Assembly: GCA_034620365.1 (NCBI GenBank)
Contig: JAQGEQ010000237.1
Coordinates: forward strand, 82,001-146,000
Reading direction: 5' to 3'
DNA length: 64,000 nucleotides
DNA from: Pegea sp. RAD2-039
Lineage: Eukaryota > Chordata > Thaliacea > Salpida > Salpidae
Under the pieces are notes generated by a model. The model was not told the DNA's origin and did not search any database. It saw only the letters and a list, made by a program, of their open reading frames with translations. The position numbers and the translations under genes are program-made. Below are positions 43,186 through 52,411 of this stretch, piece after piece; within the stretch, counting starts at the first letter, position 1; every line of letters starts with the position of its first letter.

Positions 43186-46100
43186 ATGAAATTGACATTT
43201 TTTTGGATTTTGTTGTTTTTTTCTTCGAATGAAGCTTCTAGGTTTGTTATTTTGAAAATACTAAAAAAAGTTCTTCATATATTAGATCTTAAAAAATATT
43301 TTTAAGGCGAATAATTCAATATCGTAAATTTTTAGACTTATTTGTTTTGTTTATGATCTTACAAAGAATTTGGTTATTTTTATACTTAAAACTCAATGAA
43401 ATTATGTCAGTTGTCTTATTATAATTAAGGAGAGTTTTTAATAAAATCATATGTAATTGATACTCAAAGTTATCTCAAGAAAAAGATGTTGTAACTAAAT
43501 AGCAAAACTTCTACAATCATTATACTCTCAACAAACTATTTTACTATAAGTAATCTAAAAAATAAAGAAGTGAAATTAATATCATCAATATAAAACCAAC
43601 TTACCAAATAAGACTAAAAATGTCTAAGTGAAAAACTTAATTTTAAAATTCTGATAAAGTACAAGAAAATTTCAAGATGACCCAATAGAAGAATTATCTG
43701 ATGAAGCTATAAATGAAGTTGAAGAATTCAAAATTCAATTTGAGTTTCGTTTTTTGGTGAGTACTTATATCATAGCTTGAATAAATCTTATAATTACTAT
43801 TCTTATCAATATATAAATCATTTTTATTTTCTAATTTCTATGCTTCTGTTAAATTAATGATATTTATTATTTAATTATTTAAATTTTATTTATTACTATT
43901 GTTTTAATCAAAAACGTAATACACTCACGCGTCAACTCAACTGTTAATGTAATTATTTAAAGATTAAAAATGAAAGATATACATTCGAGGTATTATAAAA
44001 TAAAAATAAATTTTAGAAGAAAGAGTAAATTAAGCTTAAGAGAATTTTATCTTTTAAACAATATTTAGAAACAACAAAGTTCCAAAATTGTTGTAAAATT
44101 TTCGATTAAACACTTTTCAAATTATCTTTAAAAAAATTAAGGATTTCGCTGAAAAAAATGACCGATGCCAAAAAGTTTCCAAAGGAAAGAAGTTTTTTGA
44201 TATTTCTACTGATACTTGTAAATTATGTGATGTAAATGAAAATGAATTCAATTTCTTTTGCCAAGGTTCGTTTGCTTATTGAAAAACTTCTCTCATATGT
44301 TATACAATAATTTGATTTTAAGTTATTTTTATGCTATACCGATTTTGATGTTAGTTTCAATAGTTGAAGGTTTTAGAAAACAAGTTTGATTTAAGTATAG
44401 AAGTCTATTAATATTAGTCAATTATATATATAACATACTTGACATGTCTTTTAAATTTAAAGTATCTTATCAATTTGTTTTTTGTCACAACAGATAATCG
44501 TCTACAAGTGAAAATACTATCGAATGTAAGTTAGATTCAAATAATGATCAAAATAAATTCCATTAAGTTCTACTAATCAATTAGCATTCAATTACTTATT
44601 TAATAACATTTTATAGGTATTAAAGTTCATGAACATTCATTAAATATCAATTTACTTTATAAGAAGATCCAAATGAAATCCATAAACTTCCTTTGTTTTC
44701 GATAATATTTCAATTCTATGTAATAGTTTACTGATGTATGTTTTGAGGACAACTGAAATGCCATGTGTTACATCTTTTGATTTCTATATTTCTAACTTAA
44801 TAGATGTTATTTGTGAGAATGTGTATTAGCGAGAGGTGCTCTCTTCAGAAACCCTCCTTTGTATTTAAATATTATTTTGTCATAAATAAATAAATGAATG
44901 AATAAAATAATTTATTTTTAAATGATTTTTGATTTGTTTTTACAGAAATTACTGCAATTACAAAAAGAAAATAAAGTTTTTTCTAAAAGTAAGTTAGACA
45001 TTTCATAAAAGAGATTTAATTTTAAGATTTAAAGTACGATGTATTTTTGTCACTAATTTATTATGTTTATCTAATCAAAGAATTTTATGTTTTGCTTTTT
45101 GTCACAACAGATAATCGTCTACAATTGGAGATACTTTCTGATGTAAGTAAGATTAAAAGAATAATCAAAATAATTTCAAAAGTACCTAAATCTTGAATAT
45201 TAATAGCTTGAATGCCATTACTTATTTAAAAACCTTTTATAGGTATTAAAGTTCATGAACATTTATTAAATATCAATGTACTTTATAAGAAGATCCAAAT
45301 GAAATTCATAAAATAATTTACTTTGTATTGACTTTTGATTTGTTTGTTACAGAAATTACAGCAATTAGAAAAAGAAAATAAAGATTTTTCTAAAAGTATG
45401 TTAGAACTTTAATAAAAGAGATTTATTTTTAACATTTAAAGTAAAATGTATTTTCGTAAATAATTTACATTTTTCAAGTTTTATTAACTTAATTTTTTAT
45501 TATGCATTCTTAAAATTGAAAATATTTTTTTGTACATTTTTATAAACAACAAAATTTTGTAGATCAGCAGTTACTTCAAACTTCAATTTCAACCAATCAA
45601 GAAATGATTACAGTCAAAATTGAAGAAGATTTTAAGGTTTTTGATACATCTATGATTTACAAACTAAAAGAACAAAACTATTTGAAAAAAAAATCATAAA
45701 TTTATAAAATCAAATAAAAACAACTTTTAAATATTGAAAACTGGTTTTTCATCTACTTCTTTTAAACTGAAGATAAAAATTTGATAGAATATTTTTTCGA
45801 TGTGAAAAGCATGCTGGAGCAAAATTTTTTATTAATGACAAATATTTTTATTCAGTTTTGTATAATTTCAGGGACATCAGAAGTTGTTTATTGTAATATT
45901 TGTAATAATTTTCATCATGATTTCAATAATGACTTTTATTTTGAGCAAAATCGTAACAAGGTACAGATTATCTTTAATACTAATTTAGTTATTTCACTAA
46001 GAGGCTGCAAAAATTTGTTTAATGTAACTACCTTAATTTATTCAAGACCTAATTTCAGTTTTAATAATAGATACTGAATTAGAAAATCTTTTCATTTTTG

Positions 46101-46197
46101 GTCCATATATGTATTTTTAACTTTTTGACTTGTTTTCAGTTTAAAAGAGTTGAAAAATCAAAACTCAATCATCAAAAAAAAGTTTAGGAAAAAATAA
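43186..46197 (+). CDS. 4C-CC-TM family protein, type C, unit 2 (ten exons)
   Basis: Exons: 43186-43241, 43666-43756, 44142-44265, 44494-44525, 44946-44988, 45111-45142, 45353-45395, 45563-45636, 45872-45960 and 46140-46197, giving 213 aa. Signal peptide 1-18, acidic helix (DDPIEELSDEAINEVEEFK), four-cysteine module (C58, C75, C78, C89; FFDISTDTC), then coiled-coil exons (NRLQ, KLLQLQKENK, NRLQLEIL, KLQQLEKENK) to about residue 165, TM exon 166-195 (LFIVIFVIIFIMISIM) and a short basic tail. If the exon 8 donor (aag|gtttttg) is ignored, translation ends at 45699 with a poly(A) signal at 45713, giving a secreted 185-aa form. Exons 4-5 and 6-7 with their introns are tandem duplicates. Function unknown. 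Confidence 0.78.
44690..44915 (+). mobile_element. LINE 3' UTR inserted in intron 4 of the 4C-C gene
   Basis: About 215 bp matching only the 3' UTR of the LINE family ('gttacatcttttgatttctatatttctaactta', 'tgtgagaatgtgt') and ending in a (TAAA/TGAA)n tail. It is absent from the duplicated equivalent intron downstream of exon 6 but present at the same spot in unit 3, so it is older than the unit duplication and younger than the exon duplication. Confidence 0.85.
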
Positions 46198-47336
46198 CCC
46201 TGAAGAAGTTGTATTATTCTGAAAGATATCATGAAGAAACAACGTTTACAACATGAAGATGTACTTTCCAAAAATTATTATCTATAACTATTGCAACTTT
46301 TATTGTTTTTCATTTATAAAATTTGTAATTTGTAAAAAAGTAAGATAATTAAAATCTCATCTTTAATCTGTTGTATTAATATTTTTGTTTTTCTTACATT
46401 AAACAAACTTATTTCATTTTCAGTTTTTACAAAATCATATTTCAATTTATGATGACTTGTATGATAAACAAAATGAAATATATAACTAGCGTTTTAGTTT
46501 TACTCCTGAACATTTATTACATATGTTTCAATTAAAAGAATCTAACATTTCTTTGATTTTTAAAGAATAAGTTCTTAAAGTTTTAAACAATTTGTAAAAC
46601 GATCTTTCGGTCAAAACAGATTCAAAATTATTTGTAATCTCTAAACAGATTTTAAAGATCTAAAATTTGATTTAATCAAACTTACCAATTACAAGGCTAA
46701 TCATTTGTTTTTCCAAATATCTTACAAATTTTCTTATTTTCTTAAATTCTAAAAACGTTTTACGCTAATAAATATTTTTCAACAAAAATTGCTTCTATAA
46801 CATCATTATCATTTAATGTTTACTTTATAATTTTACAACTTCAAAGTTTCAAAAAGATTCAACTAAAGTTCAATAGTTGGTTTTCAAATCTGCAAATTAA
46901 AATGCTTGTAGCTCTTCTAAAGTATTGAATTTAATTAAAAGTTAGAAATGATTTTAAAAACACTTTTCAATACTGATTAATTAAAAATGTATTTTTTGAT
47001 GTTATCTAAATTAGCTAAGAATAATTGTTAATATCAAAATAAAATTATCATTTGAATAATGAAGACATAAAAACTAATTTTTCAACATTGTTTAATTCAA
47101 AATTTTACATTTATTTTTTAACAAATAGAAATTTTGCAAATTAATAGAATCTTAACGAGAGTTAAACTAAAATGAGTTTTTGAAAAATTTTTGCTTTTTG
47201 AATATTAAATAAATAACCTGTTGTTATGAACACTTTTTCTCAAACTTTTTGATAACAAATATTTTTTGTCTTTGAATAGTAAACAAAAGTAATAAAGATA
47301 AAACTGAAAGTAAAATTTGGGTAACTTCTTGTTTAC
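46198..47336. other. Downstream of 4C-C gene, unit 2
   Basis: Holds the rest of a family tail exon (to 46260, out of frame use after two stops) and an orphan terminal exon (46424). From about 46.5 kb the sequence is AT-rich with no gene. Positions from about 47.12 kb match 34.6 kb. Confidence 0.5.
46424..46489 (+). other. Orphan terminal tail exon with ITIM-like tyrosine motif
   Basis: After a good acceptor (tttcattttcag) a phase-0 frame reads FLQNHISIYDDLYDKQNEIYN and a stop. SIYDDL fits the S/I/V/L-x-Y-x-x-L/I/V pattern. The preceding tail exon (46140-46260, 121 nt) would enter it in the correct phase, but that exon has two stops (TAA at 46195 and a TGA two codons on). So this looks like the ancestral cytoplasmic tail now cut off in unit 2. 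Confidence 0.45.
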
Positions 47337-47895
47337 AGCATGAAAATGTATTCTCAAAAAATATAAATCATGAAATAATTAAAGTGAAGGATGAAAAAGA
47401 TTTTAAGGTTTTTGATACATCTGTGATTTACAAACTGAAATAACAAAATTATTTGTACAAAACATAATAACTTTCAAAACTTTTCTAAAATCAAATAAAA
47501 ACAACTTTTCAATCCTGAAAAAACTGGTTTTTCGTCTATTTCGTTAAAACTAAAGATATAAATTTGATAGAATATTTCTTTTATTTGAAAAGCATGCTAC
47601 AGCAAAATTTATTTATTCAGTTTTGTATCATTTCAGAAACATCAAATTTTTGTAATAACTTTCATCATAATTTTGATGATAAATACTATTTACATGTGCC
47701 ACATCAAAATAAGATTATCTTTTAGACTTTGTAGATAATTAACTAAAAGGCTGCAAAAATTTATTTAGTACTATTACCTAGAATTATTCAAGACCTAATT
47801 TCAGTTTTAATATTAAAAACTAAATTAAAAAATCTTTTCATTTTGCTCTATTTATGAATTTGTAACTTTTAAACTTATTTTCAGTTTAAATAGTT
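47337..47895 (+). pseudogene. Relic 4C-C exons 8 and 9 (partial tandem copy)
   Basis: A copy of exon 8 with its readthrough end (DEKDFKVFDTSVIYKLK, stop) lies at about 47370-47439. A TM exon follows at 47637 (KHQIFVITFIIILMINTIY; the donor is lost), then the start of a tail exon near 47883 that breaks off at the unit boundary. Confidence 0.55.
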
Positions 47896-48358
47896 TGAAA
47901 ATTCAAAATCACAGAGTTTGCTATATGACCTTGCTTCCATAAAAAGAACTTTCAAACATCACTTGAAACTACCTTAAAACAAACTTGAAGACAGAAACCA
48001 AGAATCTATTGTTATTCTTATCAATTGTTTTACTAAAGTTCATTTTTTTTGGTGCTACCAAACATAATATTTTGGAGGTTTTAAGCTTTTCGAATTTTGT
48101 TTTTTAAATAATTTTTGTATTTTATTACACCAGAAAATGTGAAAAAAAAAAAACTACATCATAAATAATCATTAATTTAAAATATCTGAAAATCAAATCT
48201 TCATTAATATAAAGCTTTTGGTAGATATAAGTTAGAAAAGATAATCAAATGAAAAGAAACAACAATATGTGATTATAACTCATAAGTTTTATTTTAGCAT
48301 TATATTACAATATTCAAAATCAAAAACATAAAACCACAAAAACCAACTAACAGATTAA

Positions 48359-48926
48359 TTAAGATAATTTAATACTAGTAGGAAACGAAAATAAAAATAT
48401 ATTTTTCAAGAAATTTCCTGATAAATCAATTATCTTTAGTTGTTGAAAGTCTGAAAAATCTGAGTCTTCATTCAGAGCAGTAAGTTTGTTGTTTCTTGAT
48501 GAAAATATTCGAAGATTTTTCGGAAAACTTTTACTTGTTGTATTGATTGATTCAATCTTGTTGTCATCTAATATCAGCTTAGCTAGATTTTCTAAATCAA
48601 AATTTATGAATTTAATATATTTGAAATTGTTGTTGGTAATCTTTAGAAAATTCAGTTTATTATAGTTGGTATCAATTTTAAATTCAAACAAACTGTTGTT
48701 GGAGAGAATTACTGAAGTTACATATAAATTCCTTGTATAAAGTGGGAATCTTGTTAATGTAACATCAACACATGAAATGACTTTTGGATTTGCATGACAA
48801 CTTGATAGTTCAGAATCCTCTTCACAAAATCTCTAAAGGTAGAGATTCTATAAAGATTTAAAATATAAAAGATCTTTGTACAGAAGTTAGTTGAGTTGAG
48901 AGAGATAATAATAATCAGTTTGTCAT
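48359..48926 (-). pseudogene. Minus-strand LRR copy, unit 3 (truncated LRR exon, broken signal exon)
   Basis: The LRR exon from 48832 to 48359 is open for 158 codons: RFCEEDSELSSC, then the shared centre (LILDDNKIESINTTSK, KLTALNEDSDFSDFQQL), ending in SFPTSIKLS and a stop. It has no C-cap and no anchor. The putative signal exon (48882-48926) has TGA as codon 4, so secretion and translation from that start are not possible. It is the longest undamaged minus-strand LRR stretch in units 1-3. Confidence 0.65.
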
Positions 48927-49819
48927 CAGCTGACAGTTTTAGTAATGCGCCCTTTAGCGGATAAAAATTCAATTATTTCGATGGTAAAAAATTTTAAAAC
49001 GTTTCTATGCTTTTAACAAAGTTTTAAGATAAAACTAATAAAGCTGTAATATTTATTATATCTTTTTAATGATAGCATTTGTGTCAATATCCAAAAACAA
49101 CTAAGAAATACTTTAGAAAAAGCAACATCATGAAAAGGTAGAAACCATAAAAACTCTTGGTTCGTTTGCTTTCACTTTATTTTGCTTTCTTACAACTTTG
49201 GCTCAAACAGTATGATTGTTCAAGATCGAAGCAGGTATTTTAATTATTAGTTATTTTATCAGTTAGTTGTCACATATTTAGGTTTCTTTTTTCTTTAAAT
49301 AAAACTGTTTTAAGCGGCAAATTATCAAATTAATTTTTATAAAAAAACTCAAATCTTAAAATTTTTAATTAAAAATCATTTTTGGGATAAAAATATACTT
49401 CTTGAGAATTGAAAAAAATTGCTTAGTTATTAAAAAAACTTAAATAATTTTTTCAATTTTTTTCTTAAAATTTATTTCCAAAAATGTAATTTGAACAAAA
49501 TCTAATGTGAATGTTTTTTCAGTAAAATCTGAATAATGTTAAAAAAGTTTAAATCTGAAAAATGTATATTTTCAATATTTTTCAAATTAAAAACTTGTAG
49601 ATCAATGTGAAGAATATTCAAACGATATTTTCTACTATTTAAACTTTTGAACTTTGTTGTAAGTTCTATATTTGCATCTGAACAATATTTTTCTTTTTTT
49701 CAGGTATTGAAAATAGTTTTTTGTTTCTATTTTCATATTTAACTGTTTTTTTTTTCTGAGAAAGTATATTGTTGCTTTGATAAAGACAATGTCAGTTTAA
49801 AAATATCAACACTTACTAC
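48927..49819 (+). promoter_or_regulatory. Divergent intergenic region with conserved LRR promoter (unit 3)
   Basis: Same organisation as in unit 2. The conserved block is about 49590-49828, with TATATAAAG at 49820-49828. Confidence 0.55.
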
Positions 49820-49905
49820 TATATAAAGATCCAAAAAAAATTTAAGCAATATCACTAGGTTTTAGCCTTTACTTTTCAAACAAAAAATTCAGAAAAAGTC
49901 TCTTA

Positions 49906-50210
49906 TGTTTATATACTCGAAAGAGATGAATATTATTTTAATTTTTATAGCTTTCATTTTAAGTGCTAGTAAAGGAGACAACTGTTTCCGTTTGATCGGT
50001 TGTGATTGTTTAATTACTTATGTTTCATGTTATAACAATAAATTGGATAAAATTCCATTAATTCGACAAAGATTATAGATTTCTTCGCTAGTTTTGTCAA
50101 ACGATAACATCACTTTAATCAACATTGATTTGAATTATGATAATTTAGAATTTCTACAAATAATCCTAAATTGTTATTTCTAAAAAATCTTACAAAATTG
50201 ATAATAGATT
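49906..50210 (+). pseudogene. Decayed leader LRR, unit 3
   Basis: ATG at 49906 with a second in-frame ATG at 49927, signal peptide, cysteine cap (CFRLIGCDC), then a TAG at 50076 where the other copies have GAG after a one-base change of phase. Remnants continue to about 50210. A 5' UTR intron follows at 50299-50390. Confidence 0.62.
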
Positions 50211-50394
50211 ACAACAAGTAGGTAGGTTCTTAGAAATTCAAAATATTTTTAGCAACAAGCTCGACTTATTTTTAGAATTCACAGGAAAGTTTTAAATTGT
50301 AAGTTTAAGATGAAATATTAGCTTTGATTGTAAAACAGTAAATTGGTTTTAGAAATAAATCATTTAATTTTTTGTTTAATGTTTTCACAGAAAA

Positions 50395-51396
50395 ATGACT
50401 TTGACTAAAGTTTTTTGTTTATGCTTGATGATAATATCAAATAGTTTTTGTGAAGAGGATTCTGAACTATCAAGTTGTTATATAATTCCAAAAGTCATTT
50501 CATGTGTTAATGTTACATTAACAAAATTCCCACTTTATACGAAGAGTTTACATGTATCTTCAGTAATTCTTTCCAACAACAGTTTGTTTGAACTTCATAT
50601 TGATACCAACTATAATAAATTGAATTTGCTAAAGATTACCAACAACAATTTCAAAAATATTGAATTTATAAATTTTGATTTAGAAAATCTAGCTAAGCTG
50701 ATATTAGATGACAACAAGATTGAATCAATCAATACAACAAGTAAAAATCTTCCGAAAAATCTTCAACAATTTTCGGCATGGAACAACAAACTTACTGCTC
50801 TGAATGAAGACTCAGATTTTTCAGACTTTCAACAACTAAAGATAATTGATTTATCAGGAAATTTTTTGAAAAATATTTCTTTATTTGCGTTTCCTACTTG
50901 TATTGAGATTTTAGATTTGTCTAATAATGAAATTGAAACATTTTTTTCAGGAAATAATTCCTTACAACACTTTGCAGTTTTGAAAACTCTGTTGTTGAAC
51001 AATAATCATTTAAAAATTTTTCATCAACTTCCACCAAATCTAAAAAGACTTGATCTTTTCAACAACAAAATAGTGAATATTGATTTATTGATGTTTGTTA
51101 TGAATTCTGTAATAACTTTAGATATTCGAAAAAATAATTTAAACTGTACAAAAAAGTTTATTGATGACTATAAAAGAGTAACATCTAACAAACAAGTTTT
51201 GTTTATTTGTGATATTGGTTGCTATACTTGTAAATCCTATTTTATAACCACTAATAATAACACTGATGACCTTACCACAAAAGGTATCCCTCAACAATAC
51301 TTTGAATTAGTTTTTATCACAAGTTTTCTTGTACAATTCTTGTTTATTATTTTGTTTGTAATTATAAGTTTGATTGTTTATTGTTTAAATGAATAG
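50395..51396 (+). CDS. LRR surface protein with minimal tail (unit 3)
   Basis: 333 aa, the same architecture as the unit 2 protein: signal peptide 1-19, cysteine cap, about eight LRRs, C-terminal cysteine cap, stalk, hydrophobic anchor about 306-329, end CLNE. Comparison with unit 2 gives 16 base differences in 1002, of which 11 change an amino acid (for example D68H, and changes in the LRRs at LSGNF, LFAF, KIFHQ). The ATG follows the acceptor of the 5' UTR intron. A poly(A) signal follows the stop by about 20 bases. It is either a TM protein with almost no cytoplasmic part or GPI-anchored. Confidence 0.9.
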   Translation: MTLTKVFCLCLMIISNSFCEEDSELSSCYIIPKVISCVNVTLTKFPLYTKSLHVSSVILSNNSLFELHIDTNYNKLNLLKITNNNFKNIEFINFDLENLAKLILDDNKIESINTTSKNLPKNLQQFSAWNNKLTALNEDSDFSDFQQLKIIDLSGNFLKNISLFAFPTCIEILDLSNNEIETFFSGNNSLQHFAVLKTLLLNNNHLKIFHQLPPNLKRLDLFNNKIVNIDLLMFVMNSVITLDIRKNNLNCTKKFIDDYKRVTSNKQVLFICDIGCYTCKSYFITTNNNTDDLTTKGIPQQYFELVFITSFLVQFLFIILFVIISLIVYCLNE

Positions 51397-52411
51397 TTGT
51401 TATTCTGGATGAAGTCAAATAAAAGTCAACGGAGATTTTCAGCTTATTTTTTATTATAAACATTTTATACAAATTTTATAAGACTTCTGAACTCTTAACA
51501 AATAATAAATTTAAGATCTAAGTATTAAAAGGAAATTTCCATTTATTAGTTGTGATAATAAATTTTGGTACACCATTTTCTAATCTTTTTTAATAATGTT
51601 TGTATCTTTTACTAATGATTTCTAAGACTTATTGGTAAATAGTTTTAATGATTTGGTTAAATTTCTTAGACAGAAATTACCAAAAAACTTTATAGTTTCG
51701 TCTTGTACATATGTTTGTAAACATTATGTTTAATTTTTTTATGTAAATAAATTGTATGAAGAAAATGAAAGTATCAAAATAAATAGCATGGAAATTTAAG
51801 TTTTAAAATTCTCTTTTAGCTATGAATCATCACAAATTTATCAAAACCTTTAGCTTTTGTTTTAATTTGAAAATTCATTAGTGCTAAAAAAATTTATGAA
51901 TATTTTGAATAATCTCAAATAAAAGTTGTCTTTAATTTACGTATAGAATATTTATTAGATTAATGCTATATAAAAAATGATATATGTAGATATATAAGTA
52001 AAGTAAAAAATGACTTAATATTTCTAATTTTATTTTAGTAAATTAAAGATAAAGTTTTTTGGTATACAACCCCAAGATTTATGAAACATCAGTACCTTTT
52101 TTTTACCTTTAATTTGTTTAAATTTTATCTTTTAAATACTTTTAAATATTGCAGGAGATTAAAGTTTAATAGAAGCATTTTATTAAAGCATTTGCCAGTT
52201 AGTAAAAAAGTATTTAGAATTTAGGCTATGAAAATTAGATTAACAAACACAATTCGATTTCTTCACAATACGAAACTAACTTTTTATAAATATTAGAATC
52301 TAAAGCAACAGAAAAAGTTTACAAATTTTAAAATAAATTATTATTATGCATTTATTCATATTTTTATTATTCGGAATCTTTATTCAAATCAGTTAGTTTG
52401 TTTTATATTGT
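51397..52411. other. LRR 3' flank and spacer (unit 3)
   Basis: Collinear with 38923-39940. It contains the minus LRR remnant (KLTDLNKDSE) immediately before the LINE. Confidence 0.5.

Larger units (their letters stand above)
35424..47912. repeat. Tandem array unit 2 (12.5 kb)
   Basis: Direct repeat of 47913-61310 and of the start at 61311. The unit order is TM-like exon(-), LRR fragment(-), promoter and leader relic(+), LRR gene(+), 4 kb spacer, 4C-C gene(+). The boundary falls at 'acagagtttgttataag' (35424), 'acagagtttgctatatg' (47913) and again near 61311. Most stretches are about 97-98% identical to unit 3 by eye. Confidence 0.85.

Noticed and set aside
45781..46077. 98-codon frame (MIEYFFDVKSML...) and its copy at 60418-60675
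   Set aside because: It starts at a non-ATG codon upstream of a splice acceptor; the conserved signal is a TM exon in a different frame (45872-45960 and 60509-60600) that joins the 4C-C gene in phase.
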